Shown: piece by piece, positions 1 to 8,490 of the stretch | How the letters are laid out: each line of letters opens with the position of its first letter | How positions within the stretch are numbered: position 1 is the first letter of the stretch | Source: an uncultured Holosporaceae bacterium | Lineage (GTDB): Bacteria; Pseudomonadota; Alphaproteobacteria; RUG11792 | Direction: 5' to 3' | Assembly (NCBI GenBank): GCA_947285985.1 | Contig: CAMYPB010000004.1 | Coordinates: 1 to 29,087 of the forward strand | Length of the DNA: 29,087 nucleotides | Made by a program: the position numbers and the translations under genes | Notes under the pieces: generated by a model | The model's database searches: none | What the model was told of the DNA's origin: nothing | The model's input: the letters and a program-made list of their open reading frames with translations, nothing else

Positions 1-62
1 TTTTTTTGAAATAACGAAGTATGTTGTGGGGGAGAATATTATGTTGTTTTATGTTATAAGGG

Positions 63-127
63 GTCCTCCTTTTTGAAGGTATATTTGTGTTTAATCTGAA
101 GATGATTATATTTATGGGAAGGAGGAC
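63..127 (+). promoter_or_regulatory. Inverted repeat able to hide the holin-like gene's ribosome binding site
   Basis: Bases 63-71 (GTCCTCCTT) are the exact reverse complement of 119-127 (AAGGAGGAC). The second arm contains the Shine-Dalgarno sequence of the gene starting at 131. Three G-U pairs (72-74 with 116-118) could lengthen the stem to 12. A small competing hairpin is possible at 68-79 (CCTT-TTTG-AAGG). The pairing is visible in the sequence; a role in restraining translation is inference. Confidence 0.4.
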
Positions 128-130
128 AAT

Positions 131-664
131 ATGGCTATTCCACTTATTCAAATGATTCTCGCATTTGCACAATTTGCTCCATCTATTGGGAAGATATTTA
201 GTGACAAAAAAACGGAGAATATTTTCAATATTATTGGGGAGATTGCGAAGAATACGACGAGATCGAAAACTGAAGAGGAAGCCCTAGAAAAACTTCGTCA
301 CGACAAAAATCTCGCTTTGGAATTTGAGAGGATGATCTTGAAGAATGAAACAGACTTGGAGATTGCAATTTTGAAGGACAAGGAAAGTGCGAGGAATCGG
401 GATATTGAAATACTTCATAATGGCAGAAAGAATTCGAGAGCAAATATTATGGTTATGTCAGCTGCTTTTGGACTCATTGTGTGTCTTATAACGATAATAT
501 TGTATCAAAAAAATCTACCAGGAGAAGTTGTTGGGATAATCTCGACGATTGCAGGGATATTTGGATCGTGTCTCAAGGATGCATACAATTTTGAGTTTGG
601 ATCATCGAGGGGGAGTCGAGTGAAGGACGAAACTGTTGCATCGATTATCGACAAGATGTCATGA
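131..664 (+). CDS. 3TM holin-like / phage-related membrane protein
   Basis: This 177-aa protein looks like the 3TM holin family found in phages and alphaproteobacterial gene transfer agents. The N-terminus has a short hydrophobic stretch (about residues 3-18). A charged helical region follows (about 45-100), then two membrane segments (about 105-125 and 132-148), and finally a hydrophilic tail with FGSSRGSR near residue 155, a motif I associate with this family. Holins make lesions in the inner membrane so that endolysin can reach the peptidoglycan. The start is well supported: GGAAGGAGG lies 5 nt upstream of the ATG. The gene has its own terminator and faces ftsA convergently. No endolysin, capsid or tail gene lies next to it, so it is either a scattered gene-transfer-agent gene or a prophage relic. 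It is intact and its base composition resembles its neighbours. Family assignment is from recalled pattern, not a search. Confidence 0.6.
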   Translation: MAIPLIQMILAFAQFAPSIGKIFSDKKTENIFNIIGEIAKNTTRSKTEEEALEKLRHDKNLALEFERMILKNETDLEIAILKDKESARNRDIEILHNGRKNSRANIMVMSAAFGLIVCLITIILYQKNLPGEVVGIISTIAGIFGSCLKDAYNFEFGSSRGSRVKDETVASIIDKMS

Positions 665-688
665 AATATATTCATGTGATGAAATAGA

Positions 689-1978
689 TCAGACTCCTCG
701 TCTAAACCAGGTGAGGAGTTTTTGCATGAAAGATTTATTGATATTTTGAGAGAATCTCAGTTGTGAACTATTCATGAAGTTTCCAAGACCGTATAGGATA
801 GTTCCAGCTGACGACGAGAACGACGATTTTTGAACGAAGTCGTGAGATCCGAGGGATCCTATAGGTTTTCCGAGTCTTATGGAAGAGGCTGCGAAATTTC
901 TATTGGATTTTATGAGTTCGTTTAGTCCTGATATGAGACTCGCGCCTCCTGTTATGACGATACGTTGTGTTAGGACGGAATCTTGTATATGGGAGTATAA
1001 TTTATTTTGGACGAGTTCTATGATTTCTTCGAGTCTCGCACGGATTATAGTATCGAGTGTATTTTTCGAAATATTTTGGATATGTTCTTCTCCGTATTCA
1101 TCAATACGAGGGACGAGGATTTGTTCTTCATCGGATGTTGATCCTCCCGTTGCAACTCCATACAGGATTTTGAGACGTTCTGCATGGGAACGAGTTGTTC
1201 GAAGGATCATGGATATGTCGTTCGTGACATTTTGTCCACCAACTGGAATATGGTCGAGATAGACGAGTTGACCTTCATAGAATGACGCGATTGACGTTAT
1301 GGATCCCCCCATATCAATGAGAGTGACACCCGACGACAATTCTTCATCGAGGAGAACGGACAATCCGGATGCGTATGTTGACGATATAAATCCTTCGACA
1401 TCGATATTATTTCTGTTGAGAGAATTTGCGACATTTTGAGTGAGGGATTTTGGGGCGGTTAAGACATATAATTTTGCGACGAGTTTTTCACCGATCATTC
1501 CCATAGGGTCTTGTATACCCGCGACAGAATCGAGGGAATAGGATATTGGGAAGATGTGGATAACTTGTTTCAAAGGATTGATATACTTCGATGTATCGAA
1601 ATCGAGGAGTGCGTTTATGTGGACATCGTCGACTGGGACCTGTCCGATATCTATAGACGTTTCAACGGTTAGGGATTCTATGGCCCACGATGGAATGGAT
1701 ATATAGACGGAACGTATAGATTTTTGAGCGTCTTTTTCTGCGGTCAGGATAGAATTTAGGATAGAATCTTCGAGATCTTCGAGATTTGAGAGGGCGTATT
1801 TTTTGATACCTTTCGCGAGTTGATATCCAACTCCAAGGACACGAATTTCCCGTCCCTCACTTATATTTGAGGGTGATTCTGAAGTTGACGAGGACGATTT
1901 CTGAATTTTTCGAGCGACAGCACAACATATTTTTGAGGTTCCAAGATCAATAACTGCGATTTCCTTTCTAATATCCAT
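689..1978 (-). CDS. ftsA: Cell division protein FtsA
   Basis: FtsA is the actin-like protein that ties FtsZ filaments to the inner membrane and recruits later divisome proteins. The 429-aa length is normal. The N-terminus shows the phosphate-1 loop of the actin/Hsp70 fold (AVIDLGTSKICCAVAR, residues 8-23). The phosphate-2 region is GVTLIDMGGSIT (about 217-228), and VITGGASLISGL (about 342) is the adenosine motif. The C-terminal end KLLTWFRRGV is the amphipathic membrane-targeting helix expected of FtsA. The gene stands without ftsQ or ftsZ, so the classical ftsQ-ftsA-ftsZ order is broken here. The next gene upstream on the same strand is the divL-like gene, with a 239-base gap, so separate promoters are likely. 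No strong Shine-Dalgarno precedes the ATG. Confidence 0.95.
   Translation of the reverse strand: MDIRKEIAVIDLGTSKICCAVARKIQKSSSSTSESPSNISEGREIRVLGVGYQLAKGIKKYALSNLEDLEDSILNSILTAEKDAQKSIRSVYISIPSWAIESLTVETSIDIGQVPVDDVHINALLDFDTSKYINPLKQVIHIFPISYSLDSVAGIQDPMGMIGEKLVAKLYVLTAPKSLTQNVANSLNRNNIDVEGFISSTYASGLSVLLDEELSSGVTLIDMGGSITSIASFYEGQLVYLDHIPVGGQNVTNDISMILRTTRSHAERLKILYGVATGGSTSDEEQILVPRIDEYGEEHIQNISKNTLDTIIRARLEEIIELVQNKLYSHIQDSVLTQRIVITGGASLISGLNELIKSNRNFAASSIRLGKPIGSLGSHDFVQKSSFSSSAGTILYGLGNFMNSSQLRFSQNINKSFMQKLLTWFRRGV
691..723 (+). terminator. Rho-independent terminator of the holin-like gene
   Basis: AGACTCCTC (691-699) pairs with GAGGAGTTT (713-721), including one G-U pair, around a 13-nt loop. 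T719-723 form the U-tract on the plus strand. The hairpin overlaps the last codons of convergent ftsA; the minus strand has no U-run after it, so it serves the plus-strand gene. Confidence 0.6.
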
Positions 1979-2217
1979 CGAACAATACCCAATAAAAATT
2001 TTTTATAAAATTTTTTGCAAAACACAACTAAAAACAATCTATAAAATACAAAAGAAACACGATGCATTTTATACATATATGATACAATATCCTTCATATA
2101 TCCGTCCATTCAAAAGCACGATAATTTTGTTGATATGCGGACGATTGTTTCAACTATGATTATTATTTTTGATGTGAGGTGTGATCAAATGATATAAAAT
2201 TCGATTTATGGGGGTTG

Positions 2218-4461
2218 TTATCTCATGAATTGTTTCATCGGGACGCAGAATCTTATATTTGTTCCCAATTTTTCATCGGACTCTATGAACATTTTTCCGT
2301 TGTGGAGACGTATGATCGAGTTTGCGAGGATCATTCCGAAATCCATACTATTCGTCATACTCTTTTCATCGATATCGTTTAGGAGCATTTTTTTAGTGTA
2401 TTCGAGTTCTTCATGGGAGAGTCCCAGATTGATGTTATGTATTGAAAATTCTATATAATCTGAGAAGGATTCCGAGATATTCGATGAAATTTTTATGATA
2501 GTTTTATTATTATCATTCAAAAGTTTGACGTATTTCGAGATAATCTGGAGGATAACTTGACGTATAGAATTTTCATCGATACATGCATTTAGTTTATCAT
2601 CACTGATTTCATTGATTATCTCGATATTATCGATATTGTTGTGAGTATTGAAATATTTTATTGTATCATCTATAAAATTCTTGATATTTATTTCATGATA
2701 CTTAATTGTTATTTGCCCAGCCTCAATACTCGAGAGACTTATCATTGCATCGATTATTTCGGAGAGTCTATTCACAGCCTCAACGATTCCATTGCAATAT
2801 TCCAATTGTCTATTATTGAGTTCTCCGAAATATTGATTTTTTAGGATATCTGAGAATCCGATGATCGTGTTGAGGGGAGATTTCAGATCGTATGAGACGT
2901 TCGATATGAGGCTAGACTTCAATTTGTCGATCTGTGACATAATTTCTGTTTTTTCGAGGAGTGCGTTTTTCAGGTTTGCTTTGTCTGTTGAATCGACGAA
3001 ACGGAGGAGATTCAAACCGTCAGGGAGGGGGACATAACAATAATCTATATGTTTATTTGATGAGAGGATGAGGGTTCCTGAGGATTCTATCCTATTCGAT
3101 GCCATACTGATGATTTCGGATATCCATGATTCACATTCATCATCATTCTTAAAGAGATAGACGGACGAATTGAAGAAATCCGTTATGTGAGTTCCTATTT
3201 CCCTCTCATAATCCGTTTTATTCCAGATATTATTTATCGCGGGATTTGTTATTTTGAGTCTATTGTCTGGTCCGAAGACGAGGATTCCTTCGTATAGATG
3301 ATCGAGAGTTTCTTTTTGAACGGCTATAGACGAGTTATAATCCCTCTCTAATTTTATTTTATCTGAAACGTCCTCGAAGACGACGATGAGTCCTCCCCCA
3401 TAATTCGGGGAGACAATGACATTCAACGCGTTTCCGTTTGGAAGATGGAGGAAGATGTGATATGGCGAGATAATACTCGTGAACATCTCGAGAATTTTAT
3501 CTTTTATATCGTTATAATTTTCGATTTCTAGGAGTTTTCCATTATCTCGAAGGTGTTCGATAATATCGAGACAATGAGGATTATTTGATATATACTTCTC
3601 ATCGATATCGAACATTTTCAAGAATGATGTATTCGCGAAGGTTACTCTTTTGTTTTCATCGAATATAATAATCGGAACGGAAATATGGTTTAAAGTGTCA
3701 TCCGTTTGTTTTTTGTGATTTTTCAATGATTTTTCGAGTTCTTCTTTCTCGGTTATGTCTATCGCGCACCCAAACGCAATATTTCGACCGTTATACGGAT
3801 ATTCGATGACTTCCAAGAGATGTCGATTTCCATTGATAACAGTATATTCCTTTCCCTTTTGAGAACGTCCAGAAATGAGGGCCGTTTTTTCGAGGTGTGC
3901 TTTTTTGTCGGAGTTATACGACGAATCGTCGAAGAGTGACAGATTTTCTTCTATAACTTTCTGAGTCGTACTCTCTATCGCATCGGCATATCGTTTGTTG
4001 CAGTATGTTATACGAAGATCCTTATCCCTTTTCCATATATATATAGGGATAGTATCCAAGATAGTCAATAGTTGCTTATACTCAATATTCTCAGGATTTT
4101 CTTGGATAGTTGAACTATTATTTTGAGATATACTGATGAAGAATAGTATATAAACGTTGTTTTTCGGATCATATTTCAATGTTGCGTTATATTTTTTCCC
4201 GAAACGTGCTGTTATATCCGTTTTATACTCGAAAACCATATCATTGACTTTGTCGACCGCAATTTTCAAGAAATTTCCAAACATTCGTCTCATGCATACG
4301 ACAAACTCGTATGAATCCATAATATTTTCCGGAGCCTCAATGATTTCCCTCATCATATCAGACATGAAAACATTTTCCCCAGAAAAAATCCACGTTGCAA
4401 ATGCAATCGGCATGGAGAAACTTGATTTTATTATGGATTCATGAATATCTTGATATGGCAT
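2218..4461 (-). CDS. divL: DivL-like PAS-domain pseudo-histidine kinase (Tyr in place of His)
   Basis: This 747-aa protein has three PAS-like domains (about residues 130-240, 255-370 and 385-490), a dimerisation/phosphoacceptor helix (about 512-580) and a C-terminal HATPase-like domain (about 625-745). The H-box reads NVSYDLKSPL, with Tyr524 (codon 2890-2892) where histidine kinases have the phosphoacceptor His. Tyr here is the hallmark of DivL, which in Caulobacter tunes the CckA-ChpT-CtrA relay through DivK. The ATP site is also degraded. The N-box asparagines are Gln639 and Lys643 (QIISKYVKLL). The G1 box is HNINLGLS, where Asp and the first Gly are replaced by Asn676 and Asn678. It is therefore probably a signalling scaffold rather than a kinase. 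I see no membrane helix. Length matches Caulobacter DivL (about 770 aa). Assignment rests on the Tyr and on domain order. Confidence 0.8.
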   Translation of the reverse strand: MPYQDIHESIIKSSFSMPIAFATWIFSGENVFMSDMMREIIEAPENIMDSYEFVVCMRRMFGNFLKIAVDKVNDMVFEYKTDITARFGKKYNATLKYDPKNNVYILFFISISQNNSSTIQENPENIEYKQLLTILDTIPIYIWKRDKDLRITYCNKRYADAIESTTQKVIEENLSLFDDSSYNSDKKAHLEKTALISGRSQKGKEYTVINGNRHLLEVIEYPYNGRNIAFGCAIDITEKEELEKSLKNHKKQTDDTLNHISVPIIIFDENKRVTFANTSFLKMFDIDEKYISNNPHCLDIIEHLRDNGKLLEIENYNDIKDKILEMFTSIISPYHIFLHLPNGNALNVIVSPNYGGGLIVVFEDVSDKIKLERDYNSSIAVQKETLDHLYEGILVFGPDNRLKITNPAINNIWNKTDYEREIGTHITDFFNSSVYLFKNDDECESWISEIISMASNRIESSGTLILSSNKHIDYCYVPLPDGLNLLRFVDSTDKANLKNALLEKTEIMSQIDKLKSSLISNVSYDLKSPLNTIIGFSDILKNQYFGELNNRQLEYCNGIVEAVNRLSEIIDAMISLSSIEAGQITIKYHEINIKNFIDDTIKYFNTHNNIDNIEIINEISDDKLNACIDENSIRQVILQIISKYVKLLNDNNKTIIKISSNISESFSDYIEFSIHNINLGLSHEELEYTKKMLLNDIDEKSMTNSMDFGMILANSIIRLHNGKMFIESDEKLGTNIRFCVPMKQFMR

Positions 4462-4617
4462 CTAATCTATAAAAATAAGTCATAAAATATCATAAAATTT
4501 TTCTGAATGTTATCAGATATAATAAAATACTTCCAGATTTTTTTAGGTTTGATTTTTTATTGTGAGGGATTTTTTTATAATTTTCCAAAAATGTCATATA
4601 AATTTCATATATTCGCT

Positions 4618-4668
4618 TTATCCATAATTTTTTCACAATTTTGAATAAAAATCCCACTATGTGAAAAA
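4618..4668. promoter_or_regulatory. Cluster of DnaA-box-like motifs
   Basis: TTTTTCACA at 4629-4637 and its inverse TGTGAAAAA at 4660-4668 fit TTWTNCACA. TTATCCATA at 4618-4626 differs by one base from TTATCCACA. The motif is short and AT-rich, so chance hits are expected in this composition, and the inverse copy lies in the loop of a terminator hairpin. Confidence 0.2.
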
Positions 4669-4684
4669 ATCTATAGTGGGATTT
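4649..4684 (-). terminator. Rho-independent terminator of the Asn-rich membrane protein gene
   Basis: AAATCCCACTAT (4649-4660) and ATAGTGGGATTT (4673-4684) form a perfect 12-bp stem with a 12-nt loop. On the minus strand the stem is followed by a T-rich run. It lies 10 bases past the stop of the gene at 4694. Confidence 0.8.
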
Positions 4685-4693
4685 ATAAGAGAG

Positions 4694-5155
4694 TTATTTT
4701 TTTTGATTGGAAGGAGGATTTGAATTATTTTTATTTTCTGGAGGATTGTTTTGATTATTATTATTATCGTTATTAATAACATTATTATTGTTATTGTTTT
4801 GAGTATTATCATTATTTGGAGTATTATTATTTTGTTGTTGATTTTCGGGTTTTGCGGAGACGACAACATCAGATGTCATTGGGTGATTTTTATCGAATAG
4901 TTTACTTGGATTTAAGAAAGTATTCGAATTGGATGTATTTGAAGTTGAGGGTAATTTTGTTTCGATAACCTCACATCCATTTTGATTACACCTATTCATT
5001 ATTGTGCTTTTCTTATCGAATATATAGACATTGTTGTCGTTTGTTGATATGATCGAATATCTGTTTAGATACTCGGAATATGATATACAAAGAACACACG
5101 TCACAACGATCGTGAGACATATGATGAGCGTGACCTTCACCCCGTTGATAAACAT
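4694..5155 (-). CDS. Small membrane-anchored protein with Asn-rich tail, unknown function
   Basis: I do not recognise this 153-aa protein. An N-terminal membrane segment (about residues 7-26) is followed by a short folded stretch containing VYIFDKKSTIMNRCNQNGC, with two cysteines five residues apart (about 55 and 60) that could form a periplasmic disulphide. From about residue 105 the sequence is almost wholly Asn, Pro and Gln (runs of up to six Asn), a low-complexity extracytoplasmic tail if the topology is N-in. The start is supported by GGGAGG, 6 nt before the ATG, and a strong terminator follows the stop, so it appears to be a real single-gene unit. It is divergent from the serine hydrolase gene, with 92 bases between them containing a CtrA-box-like site. 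A similar Asn-rich tail occurs on RNase E in this window. Confidence 0.7.
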   Translation of the reverse strand: MFINGVKVTLIICLTIVVTCVLCISYSEYLNRYSIISTNDNNVYIFDKKSTIMNRCNQNGCEVIETKLPSTSNTSNSNTFLNPSKLFDKNHPMTSDVVVSAKPENQQQNNNTPNNDNTQNNNNNNVINNDNNNNQNNPPENKNNSNPPSNQKK

Positions 5156-5221
5156 TTTGAACCTCCCAGATTTAAAAAATATTTTTCAAGATCCCCTTAT
5201 AAAAGGTATACTATTTAATAG

Positions 5222-5236
5222 TTAATAAAACATTAA
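5222..5236. promoter_or_regulatory. CtrA-box-like site TTAA-N7-TTAA
   Basis: TTAATAAAACATTAA matches the full CtrA consensus of Caulobacter and relatives. It lies 67 bases upstream of the minus-strand gene starting at 5155, a plausible promoter position. It is only 11 bases before the ATG at 5248, so it is less likely to drive that gene. In DNA this AT-rich a few such matches are expected by chance. Confidence 0.25.
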
Positions 5237-5247
5237 GATTTGGAAAA

Positions 5248-6993
5248 ATGTTCAAAAATTTTCGAAAAAATTTCTTAAAATGCATATTTTTCCTGACATA
5301 CGTATTTTCGAGTGTGTGTTTTGGAGAGATTTCAGACGAGAAGTTGAAGAAATCCGCTCAGGATCTAGAACCCATTATTTTAAACGCGATGAGAGAATTG
5401 AATATTCCGGGATGTGCGTTTATAGTCGTTCGAAATGACAGGATTATTCATATGGGATGTTTTGGGAAAACTGAGGGAAACTTCAAGATGTCCGAGAAAA
5501 ACAAGAGGATAATCAAAAAGAATGATCCAGACAATAAAAATTCGGATGATATTTCGAGGGATACTTTGTTTCCTTTGTCTTCCCTCACGAAGAATATAAC
5601 GGGGTTTATCGCGGCCTCTCTCGTTCAGGATGGAATCATAAAATTTGATGATAAAGTTAGGAGTTATATTCCGGATTTTTTCATAGGAAACGAACATATA
5701 TCGTCTGAATGTACGATTCGTGATCTCTTGTCTCATAGAACGGGAATCCGTCATTTTTCTGGGGATTCGTTGTGGAGTGCGGGATACCCTAAGGAAAAAA
5801 TCGTCAATTCTCTAAGGTATATCAAAAAAATCAAGGGTTTTAGAACGAAATACGGATATCAAAATATTATATTCGGAATTTCGGGGGATGTCTTTGAGAA
5901 GGCCTCTGGTCTCAAATATGAGGATCTCGCCCAAAAATATATCTTCTCAAAACTCAATTTGAATCATTCGAGTGCTATCCCCCTTATGTATGAGAGAGGA
6001 TTCTTTGATTATTTGAAATATAGATGCTCTCGATTTTCATATGACATGGAAAAACTTGGATTTTTTAGTGCATGTCGGGATTTTATTGTGTCTATATTTA
6101 ATCATAACTCAAAGAAGATTTCGAGGAATATGTCGGGATATGAGGGAAATGTCAATATCCTCGAATTAAATGACTACTATCAAAAATTACCCGCGACTTC
6201 GTCCGTTGCAATGTCTATAGAAGATCTCGGAACATGGATACAAATGATCCTTTCGAAAGGTTCATACAAAGGAACGCAGATTATTTCTCCTGAAAATTTC
6301 GATGAATTAACATCAAATATTATAGAAGTCAAAGAATTGAAGGACGACAATCTCATATTCCCAAAGAAAAGGATCTCAGATATTCATTATGGTATGGGAT
6401 TTTTCACGGCGGATTATGGAGATAATGGGAAAAATAAAAGACATATAATGTTCCATATGGGAGGAATATACGGATCTGGAACGTTTTTCGCGTGTATTCC
6501 ATCCGAAAATTTCGCGATCGGAATATTGTGTAATTTTGGGGGGACATCCCAAACATTATTCGCGGAACTCATGAGTGATCAATTCCTGGATATGTGTTTC
6601 GATTTTTCAAAGGTCGATTGGGTCCATGAAGAAGTATTACACAATGAAAAAAATAATGAGTATAAATCAAGATTACACAAAGAATTCATCGAAAAAAATA
6701 TGGGATCTTCTGAAAAAATGGAAAATTATACAGGAGTATATTCAAGCGATATATACGGGGATATGAAAGTTTCCATCGAAAATGATCAACTCGTCATAGA
6801 CAATGGAATTCGTCGCGCGAAACTCGATCATGTCATCGCAAATATATTCTCGTTCGAAGCCCCAGATTTATGCCTGAACTATTTCGATCGAAAAGAATAT
6901 GTTATGTTCTATAAGGATGATAAAGGCCTCTCAATAGACTCAATGTATATCTCAGCTCTCGACGAAGGAAATAATATCTTTAAACGTAAATAA
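5248..6993 (+). CDS. Secreted serine hydrolase, class C beta-lactamase / PBP4* fold
   Basis: This 581-aa protein has a signal peptide (about residues 1-26, ending near SSVCFG) and a beta-lactamase-like domain. Visible catalytic motifs are SxxK (Ser112-Leu-Thr-Lys115), YxN (Tyr204-Gln-Asn206) and HMG (403-405), which occupies the position of the KTG triad. LLSHRTGI (160-167) is the usual helix after the nucleophile region. The last 110 residues form a separate beta-rich domain like those on esterase EstB/PBP4* relatives. Family members act as D-aminopeptidases, carboxypeptidases or esterases in the periplasm; the true substrate cannot be read from sequence, and resistance to beta-lactams should not be assumed. 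The poly-hydrophilic insert at about 75-100 (many Lys, Asn and Asp) is unusual. The Shine-Dalgarno is weak (TTGGAAAA). The gene ends in a clear terminator. Confidence 0.85.
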   Translation: MFKNFRKNFLKCIFFLTYVFSSVCFGEISDEKLKKSAQDLEPIILNAMRELNIPGCAFIVVRNDRIIHMGCFGKTEGNFKMSEKNKRIIKKNDPDNKNSDDISRDTLFPLSSLTKNITGFIAASLVQDGIIKFDDKVRSYIPDFFIGNEHISSECTIRDLLSHRTGIRHFSGDSLWSAGYPKEKIVNSLRYIKKIKGFRTKYGYQNIIFGISGDVFEKASGLKYEDLAQKYIFSKLNLNHSSAIPLMYERGFFDYLKYRCSRFSYDMEKLGFFSACRDFIVSIFNHNSKKISRNMSGYEGNVNILELNDYYQKLPATSSVAMSIEDLGTWIQMILSKGSYKGTQIISPENFDELTSNIIEVKELKDDNLIFPKKRISDIHYGMGFFTADYGDNGKNKRHIMFHMGGIYGSGTFFACIPSENFAIGILCNFGGTSQTLFAELMSDQFLDMCFDFSKVDWVHEEVLHNEKNNEYKSRLHKEFIEKNMGSSEKMENYTGVYSSDIYGDMKVSIENDQLVIDNGIRRAKLDHVIANIFSFEAPDLCLNYFDRKEYVMFYKDDKGLSIDSMYISALDEGNNIFKRK

Positions 6994-7003
6994 TTTTCCT
7001 AAA

Positions 7004-7036
7004 ATACCTGCAATATTTTATTGTGGGTATTTTTTT
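7004..7036 (+). terminator. Rho-independent terminator of the serine hydrolase gene
   Basis: ATACCTGCAAT (7004-7014) pairs along its full length with ATTGTGGGTAT (7020-7030), using two G-U pairs and a 5-nt loop. Six T follow (7031-7036). Confidence 0.8.
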
Positions 7037-7169
7037 ATGCACATCTTACTCTTATTTTCGATAAATAAATAAAAATTTCCGTTGTTTTCCGGACAATTTG
7101 CAATAAATTTCCCGAGTGTTTGTTGTAATTTCATGTGATATTTTATGCAATATCTAGACAAAACAATTT

Positions 7170-7202
7170 AAAATCCCAGATAAATGAAATATCTAGGATT
7201 TT
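7170..7202 (-). terminator. Probable terminator of the symporter gene
   Basis: AAAATCCCAGATA (7170-7182) and TATCTAGGATTTT (7190-7202) form a 13-bp stem that is complete on the minus strand with one G-U pair, but has a C-A mismatch on the plus strand. The 7-nt loop and position just past the stop at 7207 suit a terminator for the minus-strand gene. The U-run is short. Confidence 0.6.
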
Positions 7203-7206
7203 ATTT

Positions 7207-8373
7207 TTATTTTTTGAATAATTTTTTATAAATTTTTTCAAAAAGTATCGCGAACATTCCGTGTCCGAAGACATTTGATGATGTTGCGATTGGATCGAAG
7301 AGGACGTATATCGCGGTTATGGCCGTCAACATTTGTGCGGAAAATCCGAAGACATTTTCGAAGATTGGAACGAATATCAATGCGCTTCCCCCCGGAATTC
7401 CAGCGGACGCAAATTTCGCGAGGACCCCATAAAACGTGAATATCAGATATTCAGAAAATGACGGAAGGGGATATCCAAAAGAAATCATGAGGGCGAGTCC
7501 TATGATCGGGATCGCGAAACAATCTCCAAGAAGGTGCATATTCGCGGTTGCAGGAATAATAAAGCGCGCTATATTTTTGTCTTCTAAATTTTTTTCACTC
7601 CCTTGAATCGTTGAGGGAATCGCGGCCGCACTCGACATACTAAACAATCCTATCAAAACACTCGGTAATAAATTTTTGAATTTTTGTAGTGTATTTTTGA
7701 GATTGTGATTCGATAGGAAAAACATGATCGTAAACATATACCCATACGCGAGGAACGCAACGATCCCCAATAACAATGCGTATTCCTTCATGATGAGAGT
7801 GAGTGTTTTTTCATGTTGCATCTTTATGATGAATCCCAAAACGAATATCGGAAGAATAGGACATAAAATTTTCTTTAGTATGAAATTTGCAAAATATGAT
7901 AATTTATCTCCAATATTTTGTATAAATTTTATCTTTCCAAATGTCCCAATGAGTCCTATGACGATTCCCATCAAAAGAGCGATATCATTCTTGATGAATG
8001 TCGGAATTTTTATGATCCACGATGGGGATAATGTTATTTGAGGTTCAAGTTTTGAAATTGAGACAATCCCAGATTTCAAGAGGGGAGACGCGAAAATATA
8101 CGACGTCCAAAATCCCGAAAAATTTGATATACAAACAAGAGGGACGAATATCATGATGACCTTCAATGATTCACCCTTCAAATTCAGGATTCCCCCCAAA
8201 ACGAACGAGAATATAACAATCGGGAGAACGAAAACGATGACCTCCTTCAAGAATAAACTCATCGCGAGAAGATTCTGCTTGATGGATATATCAACATAAT
8301 CCCCAAAAAATAATGTACACAAAAACAATGTCAAAACAAAGAAAGGAAGATTTAAAAACTTCTTTATAAACAT
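7207..8373 (-). CDS. Dicarboxylate/amino-acid:cation symporter (DAACS family)
   Basis: This 388-aa inner-membrane protein belongs to the sodium- or proton-coupled symporter family of GltP, DctA and the SLC1 carriers. Family signatures include the serine-rich MSSAAAIPSTI followed by EKNL (about residues 246-262), the substrate-site segment PATANMHLLGD (about 275-285), GGSALIFVP (about 334) and the C-terminal DPIATSSNVFGHG (about 361-373), matching the conserved NxxG region. Hydrophobic segments fill the chain. Substrates of the family are glutamate, aspartate, succinate, fumarate, malate or neutral amino acids, and the exact one cannot be told here. For a host-associated bacterium it would import host metabolites. 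The protein is somewhat shorter than the usual 400-430 aa. No clear Shine-Dalgarno precedes the ATG. Confidence 0.88.
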   Translation of the reverse strand: MFIKKFLNLPFFVLTLFLCTLFFGDYVDISIKQNLLAMSLFLKEVIVFVLPIVIFSFVLGGILNLKGESLKVIMIFVPLVCISNFSGFWTSYIFASPLLKSGIVSISKLEPQITLSPSWIIKIPTFIKNDIALLMGIVIGLIGTFGKIKFIQNIGDKLSYFANFILKKILCPILPIFVLGFIIKMQHEKTLTLIMKEYALLLGIVAFLAYGYMFTIMFFLSNHNLKNTLQKFKNLLPSVLIGLFSMSSAAAIPSTIQGSEKNLEDKNIARFIIPATANMHLLGDCFAIPIIGLALMISFGYPLPSFSEYLIFTFYGVLAKFASAGIPGGSALIFVPIFENVFGFSAQMLTAITAIYVLFDPIATSSNVFGHGMFAILFEKIYKKLFKK

Positions 8374-8388
8374 AAAAAATCAAAAATT

Positions 8389-8417
8389 ATACGGAATCTA
8401 CAACAGAATATCCGTAT
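8389..8417. repeat. Inverted repeat upstream of the symporter gene
   Basis: ATACGGA (8389-8395) and TCCGTAT (8411-8417) are perfect inverted copies separated by 15 bases. They begin 16 bases upstream of the symporter start codon on the minus strand. The repeat could be an operator or a leader hairpin; neither is shown. Confidence 0.3.
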
Positions 8418-8490
8418 TATTGTCCCACAAAAAATTTCAGTCTATCTCACATTCTACAATATTTTTGTGTTTTTATAAAATTATTTTCAA

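Noticed and set aside
1861..2109. Minus-strand frame upstream of ftsA
   Set aside because: It overlaps ftsA in another frame, lacks a Shine-Dalgarno, and its composition follows the AT-rich intergenic DNA.
5248..6993. Calling the serine hydrolase an AmpC antibiotic-resistance enzyme
   Set aside because: The fold motifs are shared by esterases and peptidases, the KTG position is HMG, and an extra C-terminal domain is present; resistance cannot be inferred.
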